Shown here piece by piece: positions 20,645 through 30,212 of a stretch of DNA of 64,000 nt. Location: contig JAECQR010000001.1 of NCBI GenBank assembly GCA_015999765.1, forward strand, positions 620,001 through 684,000, in the 5' to 3' direction. The notes beneath the pieces were generated by a model. The model was not told the origin of the DNA and did no database searches. It was given only the letters and a program-made list of their open reading frames with translations. Both the position numbers and the translations under genes were made by a program. Origin of the DNA: Flavobacteriia bacterium (lineage in GTDB: Bacteria > Bacteroidota > Bacteroidia > Flavobacteriales > Weeksellaceae). The stretch's first letter is position 1; each line of letters starts with the position of its first letter.

Positions 20645-21235
20645 TTATATCCTTTCTAAAAAGTGCCCAAAATAATTTTTCTTTACCGTAAGATAAGATT
20701 CATTCGTGGCGTTAGCATTAATTTCCAGCGGAATTCTTTTATTAAGCAAGATACCGCTGTTGTCCAGAGATTTTAATTTTTCAGGATTATTGGTTAATAA
20801 ATTCACCTTTGAAATATTCAGGGTTTTAAGCATTTCAACGGCGACACCAAAATCTCTTCCGTCTGCGGGAAGGCCTAATCTCAGATTCGCTTCTACGGTA
20901 TCAAAACCTTCTTCCTGAAGCGCATACGCTTTTAATTTGTTAATGATTCCAATATTTCTTCCTTCCTGTCTAAGGTAGATCATCATTCCTCCATTTTCCG
21001 AAACAAATTTCATCGCGGCATCCAACTGTTGTCCGCATTCGCATTTTCTGGAATGAAAAACTTCTCCCGTGATGCATTCTGAATGGAAACGTACATTCAC
21101 AATACCGTTAAAATCTGTTTTCTCTGCAACCCACACTAAATGAGGATTCCAGTCATTTTCATTTTCGGAAAAAGCATACACTTTAAACATTCCGAAATCT
21201 GTAGGTATATTGGATTGGGCCTGAACTTTCAACAT
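20645..21235 (-). CDS. ribA: GTP cyclohydrolase II (riboflavin biosynthesis)
   Basis: The protein shows GTP cyclohydrolase II motifs: the zinc ligands 'SECITGEVFHSRKCECGQQL' (Cys54, Cys65, Cys67) and 'GMMIYLRQEGRNIGIINKLKAY'. It opens the imidazole ring of GTP to give the first riboflavin precursor. I chose the ATG at 21235 over an upstream TTG at 21268, because a perfect promoter element TAAATTTG (minus strand, 21273-21266) overlaps that upstream codon. The first 11 residues of the longer frame would therefore not be transcribed. The protein is a stand-alone RibA without the RibB domain. Confidence 0.93.
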   Translation of the reverse strand: MLKVQAQSNIPTDFGMFKVYAFSENENDWNPHLVWVAEKTDFNGIVNVRFHSECITGEVFHSRKCECGQQLDAAMKFVSENGGMMIYLRQEGRNIGIINKLKAYALQEEGFDTVEANLRLGLPADGRDFGVAVEMLKTLNISKVNLLTNNPEKLKSLDNSGILLNKRIPLEINANATNESYLTVKKNYFGHFLERI

Positions 21236-21265
21236 CAGTTTATCATTTGAATGAATATTATAGCA

Positions 21266-21273
21266 CAAATTTA
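21266..21273 (-). promoter_or_regulatory. TAnnTTTG promoter element of ribA
   Basis: TAAATTTG on the minus strand lies about 30 bp before the chosen ribA start. Its position rules out the longer TTG-initiated reading frame. Confidence 0.6.
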
Positions 21274-21344
21274 TACTTTATTTATTTAATTAGTAAGATT
21301 TATTACTAAAGTTATCATCCATAAAATCTATTAAGGAAAAACAA

Positions 21345-21432
21345 AACTGGCTTCAGTTGATGCTCTGAGTATCTAAAAAAAAAGCCCACACCGTTGTATA
21401 TACTCTTGAATATTTAGTGAGTGTTCACGAAC
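21345..21432 (-). ncRNA. Dispersed partial guide-RNA unit for the dCas12f-sigma system
   Basis: The minus strand carries the 3' half of the scaffold found three times at 33595-34000. It has the right arm of hairpin 2 (GAACACTCAC), then a hairpin ATATT-CAAG-AGTAT, then ATACAAC. It continues into GGTGTGGGC plus a T9 run, and then a flank AGATACTCAGAGCATCAAC that is almost the same as the flank of the first array unit. The 5' hairpins of the scaffold are not recognisable here. The stem of hairpin 3 keeps pairing although its sequence differs from the other copies, which supports a real RNA. It may be a guide acting with a scaffold in trans, or a decayed copy. Confidence 0.55.
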
Positions 21433-21512
21433 GCGGAAGCCTCCCTGTCTCAGGAACATTCGATCGTAGCAAAAGTCAACATTGTGTGGATCAGTATTGG
21501 CTCGAAGGTCTC

Positions 21513-21550
21513 CAAAAAAAAATATAGAGTCTTCAATGAAGCCAATCTCT
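21513..21550 (-). terminator. Terminator of the potassium-uptake cluster
   Basis: On the minus strand an imperfect hairpin (AGAG..CTTC-ATT-GAAG.CTCT) overlaps the stop codon of the histidine kinase and is followed by a long T run (21522-21513). Confidence 0.6.
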
Positions 21551-23279
21551 AAACTTCAGACCGCTTTAATGTAAAGTAAAAAGTACTTCCGGACCCTAAT
21601 TCACTTTCAACGTTTACAGATCCCCCCTGCGCTTCTATAAACTCTTTGCTGATCGCCAATCCCAGTCCGGTTCCTTCCTTCTGTGTTCCTGGAACTCTGA
21701 AATACCGGTCAAAAACTTTACCGAGGTATTTCTCTGGTATCCCGCTTCCATGGTCTTTTACCATAAATTCGACATGATCATGTTCTTCAGAAATCTTTAC
21801 CACAACTCTCCCTGCTTCATGAGAGTATCGAATAGCATTTGAGATCAGGTTAATCAATATCCAGATTGTTTTTTCTTCGTCCGCTAGTACTTTAGATAGA
21901 TGATCTTGACAGGAGACTTCCACGATGATGTGCTTTTGTTCTGCCTGTGTTTTGGTGGCTTCCAGAGCGTAATGTACCAATTCTTTGGGATCGGTTGGTT
22001 TCAACGACAATTGAATATTGCCACTTTCTACCTGAGTGAGATTCAGCAGTTCACCTGTAATTTTCAATAGACGGTTGGAGTCATCTTTTATACTTTCCAA
22101 TAAATGTTTCTGTTCCGGGTTTAATTTCCCGACGCGCACGTCTTCTAATAATTGCAAGCTCATTTTTATCGAGGAGATTGGTGTTTTAAACTCGTGAGAT
22201 ACGGTGCCTATGAAATTGGTTTTTGCCAGATCCAGTTCCTTGAATGGAGTAATATTACGGAGCATGATCACATGACCGATCAGCTGTGATACCTTTTCTC
22301 CTGTAGGAATGACCTGAATGTCGATCAGTTCTTTTTCAAAATAACTTTCTTTACCGTCAGCAAAAATCTTTATCGGTCCTTCATTTTTAGTGAATTCCGG
22401 ATTAATAAGTTCCTTTATTAAATCCCTCACCAGATCATTGGAGACCGCAATGTCCTGAATCTGTTGCCCAATGAGATTTTCTCTTTTAAGACCTGAAATT
22501 TTTAATGCTTCATCGTTGGCAAACAATACTTTTTTATGCTCATCGATCCCAATAACCGGATCGTGCATGTTGTTGATGAGGGTTTCAATACGTTTTTTTC
22601 CTTTGATGATTTTATCGAGTTTGCTCTCAGCGTACTCTTCCAATTTCTCAGCCATGGTATTAAAAGACTTGGCTAATTCGCCAAATTCGCTGTGACTTTC
22701 AAACCTTACGCGTTCCTTGTAGTTTTGGTTGGCAATCTGCCTGATGCTTTCGGTGAGTTCCTTTATCGGGTTGGCAATATTCCCCGGGAGATTCACCAAC
22801 AGTATAAAAGCAATCATAAAACAAACAGTGCCCGCAACAGAAATCCAGAATACCGCACGGTCGGCGGTGATATTGGCAATGCTGCTCTTCCGTTCAATGG
22901 CCTCCATGTTCAGGCGCATAAGTTCTGCAATATCATTCCGGATGGAGGAAGCCAGTAACGCATCACCCGGGTTCAGTTTTAATCTGCGGAAGTGGTAGGC
23001 GAGCTCCGAAGTTTTTTCCTGTTCCCCAATTTCTGTAACGTTCGCCTCCTGCTTTTTAAGATTTTTTTCAAAACCGGAAAGTGCCTCTGTATTTGTGGGA
23101 ATTTCTTCCAACGCCAAAAGCATATTTCTTGAATACTGAAGCGTATTGTAGTTGGCGACCAGTATGTTTTTTGTGTCACGTTGCAGTGCATTTACATAAA
23201 TAATACTCATTGCTGCAAGCAATATAATAAAGGCAAACAACAGACCTACGCCCGATATAAGTTTCGTTTTTATTTTCAT
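21549..23279 (-). CDS. Membrane sensor histidine kinase of the kdp cluster (HAMP-PAS-HisKA-HATPase)
   Basis: The 576-residue protein has two transmembrane segments (about 9-31 and 145-167) around a ~110-residue periplasmic region. After these come a HAMP segment ('NIANPIKELTESIRQIANQNYKERV'), a PAS domain (about 235-340), the phospho-acceptor motif 'VSHEFKTPISSIKMSL' and an HATPase with 'ISNAIRYS', 'KDHGSGIPEKYLG' and 'GTGLGLAISKEF'. It lies 82 bp downstream of a KdpD-type sensor gene. This suggests that the sensory and kinase functions of KdpD are split over two proteins. The likely output partner is the NtrC-type regulator at the head of the cluster (31718-33082). Confidence 0.88.
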   Translation of the reverse strand: MKIKTKLISGVGLLFAFIILLAAMSIIYVNALQRDTKNILVANYNTLQYSRNMLLALEEIPTNTEALSGFEKNLKKQEANVTEIGEQEKTSELAYHFRRLKLNPGDALLASSIRNDIAELMRLNMEAIERKSSIANITADRAVFWISVAGTVCFMIAFILLVNLPGNIANPIKELTESIRQIANQNYKERVRFESHSEFGELAKSFNTMAEKLEEYAESKLDKIIKGKKRIETLINNMHDPVIGIDEHKKVLFANDEALKISGLKRENLIGQQIQDIAVSNDLVRDLIKELINPEFTKNEGPIKIFADGKESYFEKELIDIQVIPTGEKVSQLIGHVIMLRNITPFKELDLAKTNFIGTVSHEFKTPISSIKMSLQLLEDVRVGKLNPEQKHLLESIKDDSNRLLKITGELLNLTQVESGNIQLSLKPTDPKELVHYALEATKTQAEQKHIIVEVSCQDHLSKVLADEEKTIWILINLISNAIRYSHEAGRVVVKISEEHDHVEFMVKDHGSGIPEKYLGKVFDRYFRVPGTQKEGTGLGLAISKEFIEAQGGSVNVESELGSGSTFYFTLKRSEV

Positions 23280-23361
23280 TTTCTTTCTTTATGTACAGCA
23301 GCATCAATTTTGCTCTATAGGATTGCTTTAAAAACAGGTTCCTGAGTTTTTGATGGGGCCC

Positions 23362-24513
23362 TCAACTGAGAATAACCATATCAACATTTTTGGCAGACAG
23401 TTTTTTTAAAAGCACATTAAAAACATCTGTAGCCATAAGCAAATTCCAAATCGACAGACGGGGTTTTCCAATACAGACGGTCGTTATTTTCTTTTCCTCC
23501 ACCTGCTTCATAATCGCCTTGGAAACTGATGAACCTTTTACATTGATGATTTCGGCACCTAATTCCGTGGCTAATTTATAATTATTAATCAAATGCCGCT
23601 GCCTGCTTAACGAGATCCTGTCCGCATTTTCTGCGGGGGTCTGCACATAAAGTACATACCATTTACTGTGATAATAATTCGCGAGTCTGGCCGTCTTTTT
23701 TATGATATTTTTTGCCGACTTCTCATTGCTGCTGATGCAGGCCAGAAACCGTTCCTGTTTCAGGGTATTGGGCTTTACAACCTCCGTCTCCACTTTTCTG
23801 TTGACCTGCGTTGCCACTTCTCGCAATGCAAGTTCGCGCAACTGTAAAATATGGTCGCTCTGGAAAAAGTTTGTTAAAGCCGCTGCGATTTTCTCAGCCT
23901 GATAAATTTTACCCTCCTTCAGCCTCCCGATCAGCTCATCGGCCGTAAGGTCGATGTTGACCACTTCATCTGCCCTGCCAACCACACTGTCCGGAATTCG
24001 CTCCTGAACGGTAATTCCGGTAATGTGCTTGATTTCGTCATTCAGACTTTCGATATGCTGAATGTTTACTGCAGAGATAACGTTAATTCCCGCATCCAGG
24101 ATCTCATAGACATCCTGCCAGCGCTTTTCATTTTTGCTGCCTTCAATATTGGTGTGTGCCAGTTCATCGATGATCACCACTTCGGGCCGGAGATTTATTA
24201 CTGCCTGTACATCCAGTTCCTCCAGTTCCTTCCCTTTGTAGAATAAAGTTCTTCTGGGAATCAGAGGCAGTCCTTCCAATAGGGCTGCAGTTTCTGCACG
24301 GTGATGGGTTTCGATATATCCGATTTTCACATCGATGCCGTTGCGCAGCAGCGTGTGTGCTTCCTGAAGCATTCGGAAGGTTTTACCGACCCCGGCACTC
24401 ATGCCGATGTACAGTTTAAATTTTCCCCGCCTCGATTTTTTAATCAGCTGGAGAAAATGTTCTGCGGTTTTTCTTTCTTCTTCCATTTTTCTGTGGTACC
24501 GGATATTTTTCAA
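23362..24513 (-). CDS. KdpD N-terminal sensor protein (KdpD plus USP domains, no kinase)
   Basis: The 383-residue protein contains the KdpD domain with Walker A 'YIGMSAGVGKTFRMLQEAH' near 36-54 and Walker B 'VVIIDELAHTN' near 112-122. A universal-stress-protein-like domain follows at about 250-383 ('ACISSNEKSAKNIIKKTARLA'). It stops before any transmembrane or kinase region. In enterobacteria these domains are the N-terminal half of the KdpD sensor kinase. Here a separate kinase gene follows, so this is a split KdpD, a pattern known in Bacteroidota kdp clusters. Confidence 0.88.
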   Translation of the reverse strand: MKNIRYHRKMEEERKTAEHFLQLIKKSRRGKFKLYIGMSAGVGKTFRMLQEAHTLLRNGIDVKIGYIETHHRAETAALLEGLPLIPRRTLFYKGKELEELDVQAVINLRPEVVIIDELAHTNIEGSKNEKRWQDVYEILDAGINVISAVNIQHIESLNDEIKHITGITVQERIPDSVVGRADEVVNIDLTADELIGRLKEGKIYQAEKIAAALTNFFQSDHILQLRELALREVATQVNRKVETEVVKPNTLKQERFLACISSNEKSAKNIIKKTARLANYYHSKWYVLYVQTPAENADRISLSRQRHLINNYKLATELGAEIINVKGSSVSKAIMKQVEEKKITTVCIGKPRLSIWNLLMATDVFNVLLKKLSAKNVDMVILS

Positions 24514-24552
24514 GGCAGGAAATACAGATTAACGTCTTTTATTTCACTTTTT

Positions 24553-25641
24553 TTAAAAGCTGACTGCCAATGCTGTGGTGGCCGAGAAGCTTTTTGAGTT
24601 AAGATTTCCGTCATGTTTTACAAAGATAGGGTCTTTACTGGCCAGATTTTTAATTTCTGTACGCCAGACCAGATTCGGTAGAATGGCATAATCTGCATTT
24701 GCCGAATAACCAAAAGTTTTAAATCCATTCGGCGTTCCTGTTGCTATAATCACTCCTGCTTCATCCTGATAATATTCGCCCCGCGCGGTGATGCTGAGCT
24801 TGTCTGTGGCAGCGTATTTGGCCACTAAAACCGTTGTGTACCAAGTATTATAACTGTTGCTGTTTTTTTCTTTCTGTTCGGCTCCGATATCAAATCCGGC
24901 AGTAATTCCGACCTTTTCGTTGACTTGATAGATGGCATATAGGTTATGGAAATAACGCATTTGCCGGATCCTGTCGGGTTTGTCATTGCCAATAAACGAT
25001 CCGCTGTTCAGAGTCACTTTCGCATTGGGCTTGTAGGTGAGCTGATGCCCGAAAGCTGGTGAGGAATTTCCGTCAACCCTTTGGATGCGCTGCCATCCGT
25101 TCAGCATCAGTCCGCTTACGAACCACTTTCCGGTGGGCGAAGTATAAGAAATTTTAGCACCTGTCTCAAAATAGGGAGAATTCTCGGCTACTAAACTTCT
25201 GGTGAGGGTAAAGTTGTCTTTACCTGTAGCACTTTCGAAACCGAGATGAGAGGGCAGAATTCCAGCATCAATCCACAAATCGTGTTTTTTCGAAATTCTG
25301 AAACCGATGTTACCTTCATAAATGTTCTTTAAAACATCAGGCTCCGCCGCGTAATTGGCACTCATGTAAGAACCTGCTCCCAAGGCGATATTGGATCTAA
25401 CCTGTTCAGTACTGTAATTCGCTTTTAAATAAGCCAGATTCAGGCTCACTTCATTATTTCTGTTGTGGCTGTAAATAAACCCGGGCCGTGTGTTGTTTAA
25501 AGGTCGGTTGCCATCATACTGATAATACACTTCGGCATAACCGGTAAGATTTAGTTTTTTTGCTGAATCAGATTCTGCCTGAGCGGATAAACTGCCTATG
25601 CTGCCTGTAAGAAATGCAGCGATTATTATTTTTTTAGTCAT
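24553..25641 (-). CDS. Outer-membrane porin-like beta-barrel protein of the kdp cluster
   Basis: The 362-residue protein has a signal peptide (ending 'GSLSAQA') and a beta-barrel pattern ending with an aromatic residue (TTALAVSF). Segments such as 'LNLTGYAEVYYQYDGNRPLNN' and 'LWIDAGILPSHLGFESATGKDN' are typical of a flavobacterial porin family often found with kdp genes. It probably lets potassium or other small solutes cross the outer membrane. It is 24 bp downstream of kdpC and 39 bp upstream of the KdpD-like gene. Confidence 0.75.
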   Translation of the reverse strand: MTKKIIIAAFLTGSIGSLSAQAESDSAKKLNLTGYAEVYYQYDGNRPLNNTRPGFIYSHNRNNEVSLNLAYLKANYSTEQVRSNIALGAGSYMSANYAAEPDVLKNIYEGNIGFRISKKHDLWIDAGILPSHLGFESATGKDNFTLTRSLVAENSPYFETGAKISYTSPTGKWFVSGLMLNGWQRIQRVDGNSSPAFGHQLTYKPNAKVTLNSGSFIGNDKPDRIRQMRYFHNLYAIYQVNEKVGITAGFDIGAEQKEKNSNSYNTWYTTVLVAKYAATDKLSITARGEYYQDEAGVIIATGTPNGFKTFGYSANADYAILPNLVWRTEIKNLASKDPIFVKHDGNLNSKSFSATTALAVSF

Positions 25642-25665
25642 TGTTCTGTTATTATAAGATTGTTT

Positions 25666-26229
25666 TTATTTTTTTAATTGGTCTAATGCGATATTCAGTT
25701 TCAGGACATTAATTTTTTCCGGGCCGAACAGACCCATTAAAGGTGATTCGGTATGATCGGCAATAAGCTGTTCCAGTTTTCCGGGATCAATACCTCTGAT
25801 TTCCGCGATGCGTTTTAACTGAAACTGAGCTGCCTGAACAGAAATATGGGGGTCTAAACCGCTCCCACTGGCGGTAACCATATCCACAGGAATATCCGCT
25901 TTTGTCATTCCCGGATTCGTTATCAAAAGGGTATCAATACGGGCCTGAACTTCTGCAAGATATTCCTCATTGGATGGTCCTTTGTTACTGCCTCCGGAAC
26001 CGCCTGCGTTATACCCGACCGCCGACGGGCGTGAATGGAAATACTGCGCCTGGGTAAAAGACTGCCCGATATTGGTGTAATATTTTTTCCCCTGAAGTTC
26101 AGTGATTTCTCCCTTTCCATTATTCGGGGCCAACTGGGCGATTCCCCAAACAGTGAGTGGATAGAACACTGCAAAAAATACAATGGCGGCTGCTGTCAGC
26201 TTTATAGCCGGTAAAATATGTTTTTTCAT
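25666..26229 (-). CDS. kdpC: Potassium-transporting ATPase subunit C
   Basis: The 187-residue protein has one N-terminal transmembrane segment (about 8-30, 'AAIVFFAVFYPLTVWGIAQ'). It also has the KdpC signatures 'GQSFTQAQYFHSRPSAVGYNAGGSGGSN' and 'GSGLDPHISVQAAQFQLKRIAEIRG'. KdpC stabilises the KdpFABC complex and promotes ATP binding by KdpB. It lies 11 bp downstream of kdpB. Confidence 0.96.
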   Translation of the reverse strand: MKKHILPAIKLTAAAIVFFAVFYPLTVWGIAQLAPNNGKGEITELQGKKYYTNIGQSFTQAQYFHSRPSAVGYNAGGSGGSNKGPSNEEYLAEVQARIDTLLITNPGMTKADIPVDMVTASGSGLDPHISVQAAQFQLKRIAEIRGIDPGKLEQLIADHTESPLMGLFGPEKINVLKLNIALDQLKK

Positions 26230-26240
26230 TTTATATAGTT

Positions 26241-28253
26241 TTAAATAAATATAGAGACAAGAATATCAATGATTTTGATTCCTATAAACGGAACCGCAAC
26301 GCCTCCCAATCCGTAAATAAGCAGATTTCTTCGTAATAATGCAGACGCACCGATCGGCTTGTATGCAACGCCTTTTAACGCCAGCGGAATAAGGAAAGGA
26401 ATGATCAGCGCGTTAAAGATTACAGCCGATAAAATGGCACTTTGAGGACTGCCCAAATTCATAATATTGAGGCTTTGAAGGGCAGGAATTGCGGTGATAA
26501 AAAGAGCGGGTATGATCGCGAAATATTTGGCTACATCATTGGCAATACTGAAGGTGGTGAGCGTTCCGCGCGTCATCAGCAACTGTTTTCCGATTTCAAC
26601 CACTTCAATGAGTTTGGTGGGATCATTATCGAGGTCCACCATATTTCCAGCTTCTTTAGCTGCCTGAGTCCCGCTGTTCATGGCTACACCTACGTCTGCC
26701 TGCGCGAGCGCCGGCGCATCATTCGTCCCGTCGCCCATCATGGCTACAAGTCTTCCTTCAGCCTGTTCTTTTTTGATGTAATTCATTTTGTCTTCTGGCT
26801 TGGCTTCCGCAATAAAATCATCCACCCCTGCTTTTTCGGCAATAAATTTAGCGGTAAGCGGGTTGTCTCCTGTCACCATCACCGTTTTAATGCCCATTTT
26901 ACGCAGACGGGCGAAGCGTTCCTGAATCCCGGGTTTGATGATATCCTGGAGTTCGATGACACCCTGAACCTGTTCATTCTCTGCTACGACCAGGGGCGTT
27001 CCGCCATTGCTGGAGATGACCTTGACTTGTTCTGCAATTTCTACAGGGAAAATATGGCCTGCTTTCTCAGAAATATTTCTGATAGCATCAGTCGCTCCTT
27101 TACGGATCCGCGTGTTTTCAAAATCTATTCCCGAACTTCTGGTCTCCGCAGAGAACTGTATAAATAGGGGATTTTTCACTCCAAAGCTTTGCGGATCAAC
27201 GCCGGCTAACTCGATAATTGATTTTCCCTCCGGAGTAGAGTCACTCATAGAGCTTAATACCGCTGCTCTGATCATCTGTGTTTCGCTGATGCCGTCTGCA
27301 GGATAAAAGTGGGTTGCTTTTCGGTTTCCGATGGTGATGGTTCCAGTCTTATCCAACAACAGTACATCAATATCTCCGGCAGTTTCCACGGCTTTTCCGC
27401 TTTTAGTGATCACATTCGCCCGCAATGCGCGGTCCATTCCTGCAATCCCGATCGCAGAGAGTAATCCTCCAATCGTAGTGGGAATCAGACAGACAAAAAG
27501 GGCAATAAAGGATGCAATCGTAATGGGTGCATTGGCATAATCGGCAAAAGGTTTCAGGGTGATGGTTACTATGATGAATACCAAAGTAAACCCAGCCAGC
27601 AAAATAGTCAGTGCGATTTCGTTGGGCGTTTTTTGTCTGGATGCACCCTCTACCAAAGCAATCATTTTATCCAGAAAGCTTTCTCCCGGTTCGGTGGTTA
27701 CCTGTATTTTGATGCGGTCGGACAATACTTTTGTGCCGCCTGTAACCGAACTTTTGTCGCCGCCCGATTCACGGATTACCGGAGCTGATTCGCCCGTAAT
27801 GGCGCTCTCGTCGATTGTTGCAAGGCCCTCAATAATTTCTCCGTCGGTGGCGATGATGTCCCCCGCTTCGCAGACAAACACGTCTCCTTTTTTAAGTTGG
27901 GCTGAAGAAATCATCTCTCCGTTTTCTAATCTTGCGGGGGTTTCTTCTCTTGTTTTTCGCAAACTGTCGGCCTGTGCTTTACCGCGCGCTTCGGCGATTG
28001 CTTCAGCAAAGTTGGCAAAAAGCAACGTTAACAGTAAGATAAGAAATACGGTAAAATTGTAGCCGAAACTTCCCTGGGATGTTTCACCGGCCAAGGTCCA
28101 TAGCGACACGATCAGCATCACGGCTGTTCCAATTTCTACAGTGAACATCACCGGATTCCGGAACATAAGTTTTGGATTGAGTTTAACAAAAGAGTGGATA
28201 AAAGCTTCTTTAAGCAAATCTCTCTGAAACAGGGATTTATTATCTGATTTCAT
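26241..28253 (-). CDS. kdpB: Potassium-transporting P-type ATPase subunit B
   Basis: The 670-residue P-type ATPase has the phosphorylation motif 'DKTGT' at Asp301, the actuator motif 'TGES' near 153-156, and '[21 protein letters not shown]' in the P domain. It hydrolyses ATP to drive potassium uptake through KdpA. All catalytic motifs are intact. It lies 25 bp downstream of kdpA. Confidence 0.98.
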   Translation of the reverse strand: MKSDNKSLFQRDLLKEAFIHSFVKLNPKLMFRNPVMFTVEIGTAVMLIVSLWTLAGETSQGSFGYNFTVFLILLLTLLFANFAEAIAEARGKAQADSLRKTREETPARLENGEMISSAQLKKGDVFVCEAGDIIATDGEIIEGLATIDESAITGESAPVIRESGGDKSSVTGGTKVLSDRIKIQVTTEPGESFLDKMIALVEGASRQKTPNEIALTILLAGFTLVFIIVTITLKPFADYANAPITIASFIALFVCLIPTTIGGLLSAIGIAGMDRALRANVITKSGKAVETAGDIDVLLLDKTGTITIGNRKATHFYPADGISETQMIRAAVLSSMSDSTPEGKSIIELAGVDPQSFGVKNPLFIQFSAETRSSGIDFENTRIRKGATDAIRNISEKAGHIFPVEIAEQVKVISSNGGTPLVVAENEQVQGVIELQDIIKPGIQERFARLRKMGIKTVMVTGDNPLTAKFIAEKAGVDDFIAEAKPEDKMNYIKKEQAEGRLVAMMGDGTNDAPALAQADVGVAMNSGTQAAKEAGNMVDLDNDPTKLIEVVEIGKQLLMTRGTLTTFSIANDVAKYFAIIPALFITAIPALQSLNIMNLGSPQSAILSAVIFNALIIPFLIPLALKGVAYKPIGASALLRRNLLIYGLGGVAVPFIGIKIIDILVSIFI

Positions 28254-28278
28254 TTTATTTATTTATAAGTAATGCTAA

Positions 28279-29967
28279 TTATTTCATTGAAAAATATTCT
28301 GCGATCGGACCTAAGGTCAGCGCTGGAAAAAATGCCAGAGCAGCAATGATCGCGATCACCGCAAATACCATCAGACCGAAGGTGGAGGTGTCTGTTTTTA
28401 AGGTACCGTTGCCTTCAGGGATGTATTTTTTACCGGCCAGCAAGCCTGCGATTGCGATGGGTCCGATAATGGGTAAAAATCTACCTAAAATCAAAACAAA
28501 ACCTGTAGTGATATTCCACCATAAATTATTATCACCCAATCCCTCAAAACCGCTTCCGTTGTTCGCCGCCGAGGACGTATACTCATACAGGATTTCGCTG
28601 AATCCATGATAGCCCGGATTATTGAGCGTAGATGCGCCCTGTTCCGGAAAAGCAGTCGCTAACGCGGTGCCCACCAAAATCAGAAAAGGATGCAGGAGGG
28701 CAATGATCATCGCGATTTTCATTTCTCTGGCTTCAATTTTTTTACCCATAAATTCCGGAGTTCGGCCCACCATTAATCCGCTGATGAAGACCGCAAGAAT
28801 AATGAAGATGAAAAAGTTTAAAAGTCCGACACCGTTACCGCCATAAAAAGCATTCACCATCATGGCCAGCAGTTCATTCATTCCCGACAGCGGCATGGTA
28901 CTGTCGTGCATTGAGTTCACCGAACCAGTTGAAATTACCGTGGTTACAATACTCCAGAAACCTGATGCAGCTGAACCAAGCCGTATTTCCTTTCCTTCTG
29001 TAGCGCCTAACGTGTTATCGATGCCCATTGAGACGATAGCGGGATTTCCGTTCATTTCCATATTGATGTTGGGAACCGCAAGCAGTAAAAATCCGACCGT
29101 CATCACCCCAAAGATCATCCATGCAAACTTCTTTCTTCTGATAAAATAGCCGAACGCAAATATCATCGCCATTGGTATGATGAGCTGAGCAACCATTTCA
29201 ACCATGTTGGTAAAATAACTGGGATTTTCAAACGGATGCGCAGAATTCACTCCAAAGAATCCTCCGCCATTGGTTCCTACGTGTTTAATGGCAATAAATG
29301 CAGCAGCGGGACCGGTAGAAACTTCCACAGTGTCGCCCTGCAAAGTAGTGATCTGGTCTTTGCCGTTAAAAGTCATGGGTGTGCCGTTAAAAACCAACAG
29401 CAAAGCAACTACAAACGAAACCGGCAAAAGAATTCTGGTGCAAGATTTAAGGAAAAAATCATAGAAATTTCCTAACTCCACAGTTGTTTTCTCGCGGAAT
29501 GCCCTGAACAGAATGGCAGCGGCAGCCAAACCGGTTCCCGCACTTACAAACTGCAGAAACATCAGCCACAACTGGCCCAGATAACTGAGTCCCGTTTCTC
29601 CTGAATAATGCTGCAGATTGCAGTTCACCACGAATGATATGGTCGTGTTAAATGCAAGGTCGGCGCTCATGTTAGGATTGTTATCGGGATTGAGCGGCAG
29701 CCACTGCTGAGTCATTAAAATTCCCATTCCAAGGAGAAACCAGACAAAGTTAATGGTTAATAATGCGGTCATGTGCTCTTTCCAGTTCATTTCTCTGGTA
29801 GGGACAATGCCGCTGATTTTATAGAATATTTTTTCTATTGGATTAAAGAGCGGGTCGAGCAGTGTTTTTTCGCCCCCATACACTTTGGCAATGTATTTAC
29901 CAAAGGGTATTGCCAAAGCAACAGCTGCGGCAAACATTACGATGATTCCTAAAATTTCTGTGTTCAT
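28279..29967 (-). CDS. kdpA: Potassium-transporting ATPase potassium-binding subunit A
   Basis: The 562-residue membrane protein has at least ten transmembrane helices. It carries the four pore-loop type regions, for example 'TSFVVNCNLQHYSGE', 'KHVGTNGGGFFGVNSAHPFENP', 'SVNSMHDSTMPLSG' and 'SSAANNGSGFEGLGDN'. KdpA is the ion-conducting channel-like subunit of KdpFABC. The gene sits 6 bp after a small membrane-protein ORF and is followed by kdpB and kdpC. Confidence 0.97.
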   Translation of the reverse strand: MNTEILGIIVMFAAAVALAIPFGKYIAKVYGGEKTLLDPLFNPIEKIFYKISGIVPTREMNWKEHMTALLTINFVWFLLGMGILMTQQWLPLNPDNNPNMSADLAFNTTISFVVNCNLQHYSGETGLSYLGQLWLMFLQFVSAGTGLAAAAILFRAFREKTTVELGNFYDFFLKSCTRILLPVSFVVALLLVFNGTPMTFNGKDQITTLQGDTVEVSTGPAAAFIAIKHVGTNGGGFFGVNSAHPFENPSYFTNMVEMVAQLIIPMAMIFAFGYFIRRKKFAWMIFGVMTVGFLLLAVPNINMEMNGNPAIVSMGIDNTLGATEGKEIRLGSAASGFWSIVTTVISTGSVNSMHDSTMPLSGMNELLAMMVNAFYGGNGVGLLNFFIFIILAVFISGLMVGRTPEFMGKKIEAREMKIAMIIALLHPFLILVGTALATAFPEQGASTLNNPGYHGFSEILYEYTSSAANNGSGFEGLGDNNLWWNITTGFVLILGRFLPIIGPIAIAGLLAGKKYIPEGNGTLKTDTSTFGLMVFAVIAIIAALAFFPALTLGPIAEYFSMK

Positions 29968-29973
29968 TTTTTG

Positions 29974-30099
29974 TTAATTAATAATTAGTGTAAAGAGCCA
30001 TACAATAAATTGGTACAATCCGTACACGAGTAGAAAAATGAGTACGGTTTGTATGACGTCTTTGGTATCGCTCCAATAATCTCTCAGTTTTTTTGACAT
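29974..30099 (-). CDS. Small single-span membrane protein between kdpF and kdpA
   Basis: A 41-residue ORF starts MSKKLRDYWSDTKDV with a charged N-terminus, followed by a hydrophobic helix (about 18-40, 'TVLIFLLVYGLYQFIVWLF'). It starts 34 bp after the kdpF stop and ends 6 bp before the kdpA start, so it is embedded in the operon. It is not KdpF, which is present separately. Its position suggests an accessory peptide of the Kdp complex, but that is inference. Confidence 0.6.
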   Translation of the reverse strand: MSKKLRDYWSDTKDVIQTVLIFLLVYGLYQFIVWLFTLIIN

Positions 30100-30133
30100 T
30101 TATTTTATGGTTTTATGAGCGGTGTCTGTACCG

Positions 30134-30211
30134 CTAAAATTTTTCGGGATTCAGCAATACATAAATGATGTAGAAAAATACTGCGATAGCTAAGATGAAT
30201 AATGCGATCAT
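30134..30211 (-). CDS. kdpF: Potassium-transporting ATPase small subunit F
   Basis: The 25-residue peptide is one hydrophobic helix (MIALFILAIAVFFYIIY) ending in 'LLNPEKF', which matches the conserved KdpF ending. KdpF stabilises the KdpABC complex in the inner membrane. The start codon is 1 bp after the stop of the preceding gene (TGA-c-ATG), consistent with tight translational coupling. Confidence 0.85.
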   Translation of the reverse strand: MIALFILAIAVFFYIIYVLLNPEKF

Positions 30212-30212
30212 G

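Noticed and set aside
26442-27167. Long plus-strand ORF of 241 codons inside kdpB
   Set aside because: It is antisense to a complete kdpB with all P-type ATPase motifs.
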